Source of the DNA: Chimonanthus salicifolius | Taxonomy: Eukaryota; Streptophyta; Magnoliopsida; Laurales; Calycanthaceae | Length of the DNA: 64,000 nucleotides | Assembly (NCBI GenBank): GCA_013350335.1 | Contig: CM023536.1 | Span: 42,292,314-42,356,313, forward strand | Reading direction: 5' to 3' | Shown: positions 22,690-34,197 of the stretch, piece after piece | Layout of the letters: each line of letters starts with the position of its first letter | Position numbering within the stretch: position 1 is the first letter of the stretch | The notes under the pieces: generated by a model | Told to the model about the DNA's origin: nothing | The model's database searches: none | Seen by the model: only the letters and a program-made list of their open reading frames with translations | Translations under genes and position numbers: made by a program

Positions 22690-24265
22690 TGATGTGAAAT
22701 TTTAAATTACTCGCAAGCGTACGAACCGATTTATAGTATAGAGCATGAGTGCGAGGTCGTACCCAAGGGAAATCTACAAAATATATGTACGAAATAAAAA
22801 ATCGCACTATAAAAAAATGATGTGATTTAAGGAAATAATTTTCTAAAACATTTAGTTATAATCTTAATTTAAAACCATGAATAGTTTTGATAAATTTTTG
22901 AGAAAAAGAAAAATAAATTAAGAACAATTTTTTTTTACATAATATACAATGGAATCCGGTCAAACATCGATGTGCCATGTTATCCAATTTAAAAATAATA
23001 AAATCACGGCCTAGACTATGAAATGTTCTAGAGTTATAAAATATAATTCAAATTTATTTTCTATTAAAGTTCTAATTAGAATTTTTATGTCATCCTTTAA
23101 ATCAGATTTTTTTTTCCAATTCAAGCCTTAGGCTTGAGCGGGTTTTATACTTGTGTTTCCCCAAATCTAAAACAACTGTTCTTGATAAGAACCTTAGATT
23201 GGAAAGACGGCAAGTCCCACTGATCCTAATAGGGGTTCTACTTTCCTTGAAAAAAAAATTCTAAAAATATTTTTTTTCTTACATAAAGTTCATAAAAAGA
23301 ATAAAAAATAGAATACAAATCATCATTATTAAATATTTTAATAACTGGGATCACCATAAATCTAAACAACTGCCATGAATTTTTATTAATAAATTGGAAA
23401 TGAATTACAAATCTTTTGGACTTTAAATAAAAATAAAATAAAATAACTTACAAGAAATTATTTATTTTTCTCCTGTCTTTCGTCGTCCAATTTCAGCCTT
23501 GAATGTCTTACCCGGTTCAACTTTCAATGGACCCAAAGCCATCAATTTATAGGAGTGAGAAGAGATGAGATAATGGACCCTTCAAATTCAACCAAGATAA
23601 GGGATCCATTCAAATTTAAAATTTCTCTCTGTAGAGATCGGTTAACTCCTTTATCTCCTTATCTTTGTTCCTCCTTATCCCTCTCTTTCTTATCTCTCCT
23701 TCGGTTCAAACTCTTTTATCTTTATCCCTGTCTTTTATTCAAATCCACTATCTTTTATCCAAATCCACTGTCTTTTTCAAACACCGAATTTTGCAGATAA
23801 TGCACCATCTTTCAAACGAAATTCACTGGTTTCACTTGGTCTTTTGAACTTGGATCCCGTACTTGGACTTTTATCTGGCCCGGACTTTGGCTCATTGGCT
23901 TCCAATTGCAGACTTTGTCTTCAGGCTTCAGATTTGACAGTGGGTCCATTTGTGTGTTTATAATTTTTTTTACCACCTTTACAATATAACACAGTATAAA
24001 AAATATTATTATAATTCAAACTCTCATATCTGGATCTGAATTATAATAATTTACAATAATTCCAAATTAAATTAGGTGGTAAAAATTATAAACTTTCCAA
24101 AAATAGGACTATGGCCCACTTTTCTCCATTTTAATTCATTTTTCTTGTATTCTCACAAATACACTGCAAAACTTAAAAACTCTATTAAACGCATCTAATA
24201 TTCACAAATCAAAGGCTAACTAATCCAAAATTAAAGGGTAAAATGGTAATTTTCAGTGCTCAACA
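22690..24265 (-). repeat. 3' LTR of the young non-coding element
   Basis: Starts TGATGTGAAATTTT and ends GTGCTCAACA. From about 22936 to 24265 it matches the other LTR (27603-29180) with one substitution that I can find (near 23946). The first 245 bp hold about eight substitutions and several short indels. The phrase GAGTGCGAGGTCGTACCC near 22748 corresponds to GTTCGACCTCGCACTC in the relative's LTR. Confidence 0.93.
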
Positions 24266-24284
24266 AATACCCCCAAACTTAGAT
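24266..24284 (-). other. Polypurine tract beside the 3' LTR
   Basis: On the element strand it reads ATCTAAGTTTGGGGGTATT, directly before the LTR start. The AAGTTTGGGGG core is common just upstream of gypsy 3' LTRs in plants. Confidence 0.85.
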
Positions 24285-24901
24285 TTTGCTAGTCCTCGAG
24301 CAAAACAAAAACTAGACATTCAAATCCTAATCTATACCACTTTCGCTGGCACTCTCGATTGCATTTAGCGTATGCAACAAGCCTTTAAACCCCTAGGTTA
24401 CCCCTAGTGGACGAGTTATAGTCTCGTGAAGGTTTTCAGTGATGATACCCACAAACATCAATTTTGTATATTCTTAGTTTCAGATTCGGCAAAAACAAGT
24501 TCATAAAGATTTAGACATCATACGATTCCAAAATTTATTTTATAAGACTTATATTCGGAGTGTAGTGTGTGCTTAGCCAATATTAAATTTAGTTTTCTTT
24601 TCCAAATAGTCACAAGTTTCGTACCCAACATCGGAAAATACGCTTTGACTTCAAACCTCACTAGATATCTCTCAGAAAGATTAACGCTCAGAGGTTGGGT
24701 TATTTTCTCTCAAAGGTATATGTGAGAAGAGTTTGTGTATTCAAATTCAAAATTTCTCACATATGTATTAGAAAAACGGTACATGACAAAGAAAATAATT
24801 GTTGGATCTCATGAATAGACGCCACTTTCCTGAGAACGTTGAGTTATACATTATCATTTTTCTTCCTCTATTCTCCACATGAAATACCATATTTCAACTT
24901 A

Positions 24902-24963
24902 AGATCAAAAGGACTTTTAATAGGACGAAACATGGCTAGGGATCGGGTCAAATCAAAGAAGGA
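24902..24963 (-). other. Conserved non-coding box (copy 1)
   Basis: The reverse complement, including TTTGATTTGACCCGATCC and CATGTTTCGTCCTATTA, matches 38847-38910 at roughly 85 percent by eye, well above the surrounding sequence. No continuous frame is shared. Function unknown; an RNA signal such as dimerisation or packaging is only a guess. Confidence 0.7.
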
Positions 24964-25842
24964 TAATAAGACTCTAAGAATAAATATTTTGATCAAAAGG
25001 TTAGAGGTCTTTAAGATATATGACGAGATATTTCTTCCTCTATTTTTTTTTTAGCACTTTTCAAAATATTCATCTTTTTTTTTTTCTTTCTTTTTCATAT
25101 CCTTATTTTGATGTCAGGATGTTCCCTTTCTTTTTGTGCTGTTTTCTTCTTTTACTTTCTTGTGCCTTTTTTTTTTTTTTTTTTTGATATCATCCCAATT
25201 TTTGTCATCTCTAACTTTTTTTATGAATAGGTCAAGATATATTTTTAATGAGGCTCAAACTCCAAAATCGGAGTTGGGTTTGGTAAATATGGCTGATCAA
25301 GAAAACATGCTAACTTAAAGGCTCAACTGGGAACTATCATGATAAATTTCGACCAAAGAAAGGTAGGCATGAAGGCTCAAACGATCCGAAAATGGCCTAA
25401 ATCATATCCTAAGTTTCATATAGTGATTTCTTTGTTTTAAATAAAGTCTAAAAAATTTCAAATGTACTAACTCAATTTTAATGGCGTTCTCAGTAATATG
25501 ACCAAAATTGAAGAATGATGAGATCCACAACGACTTGATACACTTTAGAAAGAAAAATGGATTGACTTAAATCCCTCAGAAAAATTGAAAGGCTCTAAAG
25601 CTTACTGGGTTAAGTCTCCACTAGTATTCCTTTGTTTAATACTAGACTCATGAAAATTTTTCTTTTCTAACTCAATTTAAATATGGCTGTGTAAATTTAT
25701 TCCGAATATAAATCCTATAAAAATCTTATCGAAAAAGTATGATATGAAAATTTTTATTTACCTATTAATGCTGAAAAATCACTTAGACTCAACAATTTTT
25801 TTTCACAAGGGGTAGTCTCAGTGTTCACTTACTCTTCCCTTG

Positions 25843-25917
25843 ATTTTTTTTTTTTTTTTTTATTTTTTTATTTATTATTTTTTTTATTTTTTTTATTTTT
25901 TATTTTTTTTATTTTTG
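25843..25917. repeat. T/A low-complexity run
   Basis: Almost pure T with scattered A, inside the young element. Likely to expand and contract. Confidence 0.85.
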
Positions 25918-25980
25918 ACTCACAAAAACTTTTAGTGGACTCAATTTTTTTATTGGACTAAATTAGTGTATCCCATTTTG

Positions 25981-26000
25981 ATACCCCCAAACTTAAATTT
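25981..26000 (-). other. Second, internal polypurine tract (copy 1)
   Basis: On the element strand it reads AAATTTAAGTTTGGGGGTAT, the same core as the tract next to the 3' LTR, about 1.7 kb upstream of that LTR. The equivalent in the relative is 37911-37930. Confidence 0.75.
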
Positions 26001-27269
26001 GACATTGTCCTTAATATTCATTAATTCACAGTGATCAGGTGTAAATTAGAATTTTTTGGAACAGTGTTAATTAAGGCTCAAGTGTATTTAAAAGGGTTCA
26101 CTCAAAATGGACCTAAAACAAGAATCCTAAACTAGACTGACTCTAAACTGACGGACACAACAATTGACCTAAGATGGTGATTATGGTAATTTAGGTGACT
26201 TGGGTGGCTCTATGTAGGAAAAAAAATGGTATAATGGTCAGACTCTCCTCACCATGGTTACAACGATTGGGTTCTAATGTAGGTTCTAACGTTGAAAATA
26301 CCATGACCCCACAAACCCTACTGTCGCCAATAATGGATTGATGACTGACTGGATGTTCACAATTTGGGAACTCAATTTTAACCAATCGCTTGGTCGAATG
26401 GCGTCTCCAAACACTCATTTTCACCAACAAGGACAAAACAAGACCAAAACAAATTCAAACAAAATAAATGACCTAAAACTAAAAATAAAAACCTAAACTA
26501 ACCTAGGTCTCTAGACTGGCTCCTACTTTTCTTTCCAAATAATCTAAGTCTCCGATGAGAGTTTAACCACAATCATGGCCAGGTAAGTTCCCAGGTAAAT
26601 GGAGGAGCACACGGCATCTTCTTAAGTTTCCACTTATCCTTAGGCTCTTTACACCTTGGTGACAGAACTAATCCTAGACACCATGATTGAAGAAAAAATA
26701 TTCACCGGTTACAAAAATTAATTTAGATTGAAAAGGTTCCTATTGAGCATGAAACCCTAAAATCTAGCCTAACGGTTCCTTAATTGATTTTATTACAAAA
26801 ATGTATGAACCAATTTTACTAATGTTATTTTTCTAAATATTGTGAAAATGCAGTCCTAAATTACCATACAACATTCATACAAATATGCAAACATTAATAA
26901 AACAATCTAAACTAATGCATGAATACTAACAACCTAAATGCATGGACAGATTAAATGCAAAAAATAATAAAGAACACCTTAAATAAATCTATATGAATGC
27001 ATGATATATATAAAATAAAAAGAAAAAATTAAAAACTCACCTTAGCCTTTCATGCGTATTTTCAGCAATTTTTTTTTTCAAGCGCGCAATTTAAAGCTCC
27101 TTAGCGTGTTATGCATATCTCTATTGATTTTTAAGCGCGACATAATTAAAATTCCTGCAAAATAGACAATACAAGCTTTGGTGAAGATTCTGACTCAAAT
27201 AAATAAAAAAAAAAATAAATAAATAATATTAATCTAAGTGCACTTCTCCTAAAATTACAATTAATGGAA

Positions 27270-27475
27270 GGAAAAAAAAAAAAAAATTAAATCAAGTCAA
27301 ACTTTATTTCAAAAAAATAAATTTTAATTTTTTTTAATTTTTTTTAATTATTTTTTTAAAATTTTTTTTAAATTTTTTTTTAAATTTTTTAAATTTTTTT
27401 TTAAATTTTTTTAAATTTTTTAAATTTTTTTTTAAATTTTTTTAAATTTTTTAAAATTTTTTTTTTAAGTAAAAA
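27270..27475. repeat. A/T low-complexity block
   Basis: Repeated AAATTTTTTTTT words in imperfect tandem from about 27310 to 27465. It lies 130 bp downstream of the primer site on the element strand. No coding sense. Confidence 0.85.
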
Positions 27476-27578
27476 AAATTCTAAGTTAGATGAAATTCTA
27501 AATTAAGACATATCTGCATTATTAGATTTATTTTCAAAAATCACATAATTTAATAGCACATAATTTTATTTCGAGATT

Positions 27579-27596
27579 TCCCCGGCAACGGCGCCA
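27579..27596 (-). other. Primer binding site, tRNA-Asp
   Basis: The plus-strand TCCCCGGCAACGGCGCCA equals, at all 18 positions, the 3' end of plant tRNA-Asp including CCA. It is 6 bp from the LTR edge at 27603. Minus-strand DNA synthesis would start here. Confidence 0.93.
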
Positions 27597-27602
27597 AAAA
27601 CT

Positions 27603-29180
27603 TGATGTGAATTTTAAATTACTCGCAAGCGTACGAACCGGTTTATAGTATAGAGTATGAGTGCGAGGTCGTACCCAAGGGAAATCTACAAAATATATGT
27701 ACGAAATAAAAAAATCGCACTATTTAAAAATGATGTGATTTAAGGAAATAATTTTCTAAAACATTTAGTTATAATCTTAATTTAGAATAATGAATAGTTT
27801 TGATGAATTTTTGAGAAAAAGAAAAATAAATAAATAAAATAATTTTTTTTTACATAATATACAATGGAATCCGGTCAAACATCGATGTGCCATGTTATCC
27901 AATTTAAAAATAATAAAATCACGGCCTAGACTATGAAATGTTCTAGAGTTATAAAATATAATTCAAATTTATTTTCTATTAAAGTTCTAATTAGAATTTT
28001 TATGTCATCCTTTAAATCAGATTTTTTTTTCCAATTCAAGCCTTAGGCTTGAGCGGGTTTTATACTTGTGTTTCCCCAAATCTAAAACAACTGTTCTTGA
28101 TAAGAACCTTAGATTGGAAAGACGGCAAGTCCCACTGATCCTAATAGGGGTTCTACTTTCCTTGAAAAAAAAATTCTAAAAATATTTTTTTTCTTACATA
28201 AAGTTCATAAAAAGAATAAAAAATAGAATACAAATCATCATTATTAAATATTTTAATAACTGGGATCACCATAAATCTAAACAACTGCCATGAATTTTTA
28301 TTAATAAATTGGAAATGAATTACAAATCTTTTGGACTTTAAATAAAAATAAAATAAAATAACTTACAAGAAATTATTTATTTTTCTCCTGTCTTTCGTCG
28401 TCCAATTTCAGCCTTGAATGTCTTACCCGGTTCAACTTTCAATGGACCCAAAGCCATCAATTTATAGGAGTGAGAAGAGATGAGATAATGGACCCTTCAA
28501 ATTCAACCAAGATAAGGGATCCATTCAAATTTAAAATTTCTCTCTGTAGAGATCGGTTAACTCCTTTATCTCCTTATCTTTGTTCCTCCTTATCCCTCTC
28601 TTTCTTATCTCTCCTTCGGTTCAAACTCTTTTATCTTTATCCCTGTCTTTTATTCAAATCCACTATCTTTTATCCAAATCCACTGTCTTTTTCAAACACC
28701 GAATTTTGCAGATAATGCACCATCTTTCAAACGAAATTCACTGGTTTCACTTGGTCTTTTGAACTTGGATCCCGTACTTGGACTTTTATCTGGCCCGGAC
28801 TTTGGCTCATTGGCTTCCAATTGCAGACTTTGTCTTCAGGCTTCAGATTTGACAGTGGGTCAATTTGTGTGTTTATAATTTTTTTTACCACCTTTACAAT
28901 ATAACACAGTATAAAAAATATTATTATAATTCAAACTCTCATATCTGGATCTGAATTATAATAATTTACAATAATTCCAAATTAAATTAGGTGGTAAAAA
29001 TTATAAACTTTCCAAAAATAGGACTATGGCCCACTTTTCTCCATTTTAATTCATTTTTCTTGTATTCTCACAAATACACTGCAAAACTTAAAAACTCTAT
29101 TAAACGCATCTAATATTCACAAATCAAAGGCTAACTAATCCAAAATTAAAGGGTAAAATGGTAATTTTCAGTGCTCAACA
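27603..29180 (-). repeat. 5' LTR of the young non-coding element
   Basis: Partner of 22690-24265. Starts TGATGTGAATTTT, ends GTGCTCAACA. Differences from the partner cluster in 27603-27850. The short frames repeated in both LTRs (near 23555 and 28470) are only LTR sequence. Confidence 0.93.
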
Positions 29181-29185
29181 GACCC

Positions 29186-29661
29186 CACCAAAGTCTCCCA
29201 ATTGTTAGGTAGAGAACTGAGACGTAATAAATCCTGCAACTTATCATCTAAGACCATCTTCGTGGAGGCAAGTTGATTTACTATACTCTGCAATTCATTC
29301 AAGTGTTCCGTAACTGAGATAACCTCCATATATTTTAAATTCACTAGCTTCCTAATCAGAAAAGCCTGGATGCCAACAATTTTTCTTTCATACAATCCCT
29401 CCAATTTCTTCCAAAGAGAATGTGTCGTCATTTCAATAAACACATAATGAAAAACATTGTCATCCATCCATTGTTGAATAAATCCGAGAGATTTTCGGTC
29501 AATATTTTCCATTCATCATTAGACATTTTCTCTTGCTTCTTTTCAATACCTTATACTGGTGTATATAGATCCTTGTAATACAGTAGATCTTGAATATTTT
29601 CCTTCCAAATTAAATAATTTGGGCCATTGAGGCTAACCATGCGGGATGTGTAAATCTCCAT
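29186..29661 (-). pseudogene. Copia gag, amino half
   Basis: The minus-strand frame from ATG at 29661 opens with SRMVSLNGPNYLIWKENIQD, the usual copia gag start (substrate-like N-Y-x-x-W). A stop near 29560 follows, then a shifted frame from 29512 carries QQWMDDNVFHYVF and ends LSSLPNNWETLVG at the TSD. It continues at 22684. The capsid-like fold is inferred from family resemblance. Confidence 0.82.
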
Positions 29662-29703
29662 ATCTTCTCCAGAGATGATTCAAACGGCCCAAGTCAGAAC
29701 CTA

Positions 29704-29715
29704 GCTCTGATACCA
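29704..29715 (-). other. Copia primer binding site, tRNA-Met type
   Basis: GCTCTGATACCA on the plus strand is TGGTATCAGAGC on the element strand, the standard copia primer site complementary to initiator tRNA-Met. It lies 1 bp from the LTR edge. Confidence 0.93.
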
Positions 29716-29716
29716 T

Positions 29717-30345
29717 TGTTGGGAAAAACACACTTTTCATATCCCACAAATCCAGCCACAATAATAATAATAATATTGGAAGCAATCAACTGAAAAATAA
29801 ATCAATCACACAAGACACTAACTTTTCGTGGTTCAACAATGTGCCTACATCTACGGATCAAGCTCCGAATAAATCTTCCACTATAAAATAATGGGATTAT
29901 AAAGGTTTCTCTCCAGGCAAACTAAAGGCTCACAAATAACAATGTTTCTTCACTTAAAGGTGGATTCCAAACGACAATGAAAAATAAGATATCGAGAGAT
30001 CTCAAAAAAAATAGGGATAGGAGAGATAGCCTGTGGAGATGTTAAATCCACGACCTGAACCGGTAGATGTGTTATCCACGATGTCATGAGGAAACCCTCA
30101 AAATTTCAGTTGAAACGGAGCAAAGATTGTGGTTAGATCTCACATTCTCCTCTTCTTCCTCCTTTTCTTTCTCTTTCCCTCTTTTTTTTTATTTATAATG
30201 TGTGAGAGAGACTGCAATACACGCCCAACCTAAGTTGTCGTGTTTTATTTCTCTTTCCTTTTCCTTTCGTGTTTTATAATACACGGTTCTTTTTTTCTTT
30301 TGTTAAGTTGTGGATCCCACCTCACATAGGAGGGACGCCCTAAAA
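29717..30345 (-). repeat. Copia 5' LTR, intact
   Basis: The 629-bp LTR starts TGTTGGGAAAAACAC on the plus strand and ends GGGACGCCCTAAAA beside the TSD CTCTT. Some parts match the 3' LTR pieces at about 90 percent by eye, so the element is older than the insertion in its gag. Confidence 0.9.
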
Positions 30346-30350
30346 CTCTT

Positions 30351-30540
30351 CTGCCATTGCTTTGTGTTTTTTCTTTGAATATTTGTTTCTAGTAACTTTT
30401 GACAGATACGTTGATGTTACAGTTTGGTGTTGTTGCATAGGGCCAAATTGCCATGTTTGCCTGCTATAGGCTCCTTCAGGCGGGTAATTCCACCTGTTAT
30501 CACATTCTCGCAGAATTAGCAACAAACCTTAAAGTGGTTG
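30351..30540 (-). pseudogene. First half of the split coding sequence
   Basis: The minus-strand frame from 30525 reads RECDNRWNYPPEGAYSRQTW, then a TSTYLSKVTRNKYSKKKHK stretch, and runs through KAMAEE into the TSD. It joins in frame with 13387-13064 to give KAMAEEEVIAHPMDHIF. This shows that the copia element landed in a translatable sequence. The protein is not recognised with confidence; a hAT-like protein or a host exon are both possible. Confidence 0.45.
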
Positions 30541-30872
30541 GAGTCATCCAACTTGATGCAAGCCTATGGTCAGATTAGTGGAAATCCGCCAGTAGGTCAC
30601 AATTTCAGAGTGCAATATGGTTCAGATCTATGGCGTCTGAAAACCCACGCCATCGATCATGATTCGTGAAAGGATTTTGTCTTGGTAAGGGTTTGCTGAA
30701 CAATACCCGAATCGAAAACACAAGCGCCTGCGAATTCAATTATGCCTTATGGAATCTAGATTAAGGTCTCCTTTAATTCAATGGATTGAATTATGCAGAA
30801 GCGAATAATTAAAAGAGATGAAATTCAAAATTGATAATTCTTAATCTAGAACCCATAAAACACAACTGAATT
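30541..30872. other. Unannotated DNA left of the solo LTR
   Basis: No reading frame or repeat was recognised. The text near 30590-30700 has a higher GC content than its surroundings and may belong to the split coding sequence's upstream region. Confidence 0.35.
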
Positions 30873-33800
30873 TGTAATACCCCTACCTTCATTAGTGACT
30901 AATTGTGTAATTATTAGCCGTTAATTGTGATTAGTGGTCCGTTAATCTGAAAGATTACGACGTGGACTCTGTGTAGAGTCAAAGTTTGACTCGATCTGAG
31001 TTCAGAAACCTATGGATTTGACTCGTTTAAGTGTAGTGGCAAAGTTGTAATTATACAAACTTTCACCGGCTCAGACCCTAAAAGTTATCTGTGTTTGGAA
31101 AATCACTCATTTGGGATATTTAAGTCTCCAAAATTGTACACGTTTATTTAGTTTTAAATTCTGAGTTTAAAGAATTTTTCCATTAGTCATTCCGATTTTC
31201 GGAGGTGTAATTTTTGAATAGTCGGGGGTGCCTCTATTCTATAAAATATTAATTTTTTAAAATTTAGTAGTGTCAAATGTCTTAGAGCTTTAGAACAATT
31301 TTATTAGGTGAATTTACATTATCTGATTTTAAAGTTAAAATATTTCCAGAATGTTATTTTTAAAGTTGACATTTTTATGATTTTTATTTAAATCTTTGGG
31401 TATTTGATATATTTTTATCTCCAGATTTTTATGGTATTTCTAATTTTCAATATCCAACTTATCTGAGTGCTTAATTCATTTAGTGGCACCTTGAAAATAT
31501 CCCAATTTACTAGAATGTGTTTTTAAATAATATGTATTAAAATAATGTTGTGTTTTGAATAAACATGAGGATTTTTGTTAAAAAAATAATTAAATAGGGT
31601 GATTATTCATCACCTCTACGACTAAACAACCGGTGGTAATTTAAGAGGGAGGAGAGTGGAGTGGAGAGAAAAAAAATCTCAAAACCTCTCTTTCCTCATT
31701 CCATCCTTTCTCTCTCTCCTTTCTTTCATTTCTTCTCCTTTCTCCTTGCCTCCATCGTCCCAAGCAGCAACAACCCACTTTTGAAGCTTTTCCCGTGTTT
31801 TGCTCGGGGTTTTCAAACTATGTTATTTCTCGTCAGATTTTCGCAAGTAAGGTATCAAAATTCATCTACTCTGAATATTATGAACTCCGGGACAAACTTT
31901 ATGTGAAATGGGTTATGTTTTGGGTTTCAAAAATGGTTTTGTAGAAATAGGAAAAATAACCTTTCTTCTTTAACACCTCTTAAATTAGTTTTTAGTTGGT
32001 TTCAAAACCTTGATTTCACTTCTTTAAGTTATAAAGGGGAAAGATTAACTTCTATCTACTCCTTGTGTGTTTACTTTCTCGCATTGGGTGTTTATTTTAC
32101 TGCATTGTACCCTTTGGGCCAAAACTCTCTATAGGTAGCTCAATGGAAACGTCGCTCGGTCACCATCTATAGCGCGGTGATATTCTTTTCTTTTTCTTTC
32201 GCCGCTCGATGGTAAAACTGGTTGGGCACTTGAGTACTTTTATTTACTTTCAGTATTGTACCCTCTAGGCAAAGTTTCAATACTCTTCCCTGGCTAGGAA
32301 GAAATACGAGACTAGGTACTAAGTAAATTCCTTTTTTCCATTTATTGTGTGTTTTGGATGGCTAACAGCTGACTACTTTGACATAATTAATGCAGTAGCA
32401 TGAGTTTAGGAGACTCATAGATATTACCTTGATTTTCTTTGGAAAATAGACTAATGGGTTCTTTGGGAATATTTTAAAGTGTATTTGAATTTGAAATAAA
32501 TATTTATGGAGTTCCCATGTTTTTACAGTTTTTTGGCGAAAAACTTGAAGCTAGAGAAGGTGAGGAGACTCAACTTTACCTATGTAATGGTTATTGTAAA
32601 ACATATTAGATTCTAGACTGAAAATGGGACCTATGGCATTTTAAGGATGGAAAAGACCAAGTGGGACCAAAAAGTGTTACTTGACACAGTTTCCTTGTAA
32701 GGGATGATATTAGTTCTGTCAGAATGGAAACGTGTAAAGGTGTCAGGGAGTGGAGGCCTAGTGATATAAAACGCACTATGGGGCCCATTAGATGTTTAGA
32801 GATTTATAGATGTGTTGTTTAGATATATTATGAAATGTCCAGTGATAATGTGTTTAATGGTATGTGATTCATACAACAATTGTTGTTATATGAGGTGTAT
32901 TCTGTTACTGAATATGCATGTGATTATTTTGCATATGAATATTCCTGTGCTAACGTGGGGTAGTACATGTGTGAATATTCTAGGTTGTTAAACCTAGATT
33001 AAAACCAGTGAATGGTAAGTGTATCTCCATTGTTAAATCCTCGTGGAAAGGGTATATGAAGAAGGAATAAGTGAATGGTGATTCTTATTTTATTCCATGT
33101 TTATGGATAGTTGATAATTAGTATACATGCTAATGTATACACACGCTTTTATGTTTAGTCGAGCTCTTGCAAGATGCTACATTTTGTCTGTGTAGTGACC
33201 TAATGCATTCGTGGTTGAGTGGGATATCTCGAAAGTGTTGAGTGGGAATCTATACAATTGAGGTTAAGTGGAATATTTCAATAGGGTTGAGTGGGATACC
33301 CCAGTGTATTAACTTTGTAAGTGAAAAGAAAAGAACAACTGCCACATGTTCTATGTTCATTTAAACTGCATTGTAAATTCTGAATTTGTATTACTTGTGT
33401 GTTGATGAATTGTTGAGCTTTCTTCATTGGGCTGGAGCCCACATCCCTTACAATGCAGGACAAGTGTTGGAAGAAAGAGCTGAGGATCCCTCCGTGATGG
33501 TTTAGAAGTTGGAATCCTCGAGTTCCGAAAGCTGTCTCTGAATAAGACTTAGACTAACTTTTGTATTAAGTTGAAATAATGCTTTGTTAATTATGGTTGT
33601 TTTGGAAATATGTAATTTTGGATTCCAGGGCCACTTGTGGCCTAGAAACCTTTTGAATAAGTCATATGTACATATTATGATATGTTTATGCATCTATGTT
33701 TGGATGCGTGTGTTGGCTTTTGAATGTCAAACCCGAAAAATATTGCGAGTATTGACATCTTGTGGTTTTCATTTACATCCGGATTGAGAATCTCAAAATT

Positions 33801-34197
33801 TTGTACTTCATACTTGTTATGGGATAAAAACTCTTGTGTATAAGTCATAAATGTCCATACTAATGAGTTGGTAAAGGAATATAGGAGTTAGGATGTGTAT
33901 CTGGAATTTTGAGTGTTGAAACTGGGAAAAATCAAGTGTGCAAAATCAGCCTTGACAACACCTTTGGTGTCAGAGGCGATGCCTCGCCATTGGCGATGGA
34001 CTCGCCCTGAGAACAACTGAGAAAATACATAATTTTGTTCCCACGATGGATCACAAGCGTTGTGCACGTGAGCATGTGTGACATTTTTCGATGGGCTTAA
34101 GTGAGCTTGAAGCCCATGGACTTGAGATGTTTGGATTCGTTTTTTTTTTCAAAAATTAGTCGCATTCTGGGCCCACATCCGGGTTCGAGGCATGACA
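30873..34197 (+). mobile_element. Solo LTR of a gypsy element, 3.3 kb
   Basis: It starts TGTAATACCCCTACC and ends GGTTCGAGGCATGACA. The gypsy LTR at 44041-47241, read on its own strand, starts TGTAATACCCTGACCC and ends GGTCGGGGCATGACA, so the two are relatives. The flanks GAATT (30868-30872) and AAATT (34198-34202) form a 4-of-5 TSD. A block at 33200-33300 has four diverged GTTGAGTGGGATA words. No coding frame, as expected for an LTR. Confidence 0.8.
33205..33302 (+). repeat. Diverged short repeat GTTGAGTGGGATA in the solo LTR
   Basis: Four spaced variants (GGTTGAGTGGGATATCTCG, GTTGAGTGGGAATCT, GGTTAAGTGGAATATTTC, GGTTGAGTGGGATACCCC) at intervals of about 26-30 bp. Confidence 0.75.

Larger units (their letters stand above)
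24285..27578 (-). other. Internal non-coding region of the young element
   Basis: No gag or pol motif was found in any frame. The 81-residue frame at 26436-26191 matches no family that I know. Several blocks read the same as the internal region of 34564-41496 in the reverse complement: around 24320-24460 (39300-39450), 24620-24770 (39040-39160), 24902-24963 (38847-38910), 25262-25375 (38405-38560), 25981-26045 (37885-37930), and 27125-27200 (37300-37375). T-rich and A/T runs fill 25843-25917 and 27270-27475. Confidence 0.75.
22690..29180 (-). mobile_element. Young non-coding gypsy-type LTR element in copia gag
   Basis: The element is 6491 bp with LTRs of about 1.58 kb at each end and a perfect 5-bp TSD, GACCC (22685-22689 and 29181-29185). 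On the minus strand the order is 5' LTR (29180-27603), tRNA-Asp primer site (27596-27579), a 3.3-kb internal region and polypurine tract (24284-24266), then 3' LTR (24265-22690). The internal region has no gag or pol frame; it is AT-rich with long T runs. It thus resembles the non-autonomous large retrotransposon derivatives of plants. A gypsy origin (Athila/Tat-like) is suggested by the tRNA-Asp primer site. The LTRs are nearly identical except for one edge, so insertion was recent. The element 34564-41496 is its relative. Confidence 0.92.
13393..30345 (-). mobile_element. Ty1/copia retrotransposon hosting several later insertions
   Basis: On the minus strand the order is: 5' LTR (30345-29717), tRNA-Met-type primer site, gag, zinc knuckle, protease, integrase, reverse transcriptase, RNase H, polypurine tract (17416-17404) and 3' LTR. 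This is the copia gene order. A perfect 5-bp TSD, CTCTT, lies at 13388-13392 and 30346-30350. The element spans 17 kb only because of insertions: an LTR at 18886-20683 in pol, a complete LTR element at 22690-29180 in gag, and two LTR-like copies at 13513-16992 within the 3' LTR. Without them it would be about 5.2 kb. The coding region has many stops and frameshifts, so it is dead. Confidence 0.92.

Noticed and set aside
23555..23800. 81-codon frame, identical to one at 28470-28715
   Set aside because: The identity arises because both lie at the same place in the two LTRs of one element.
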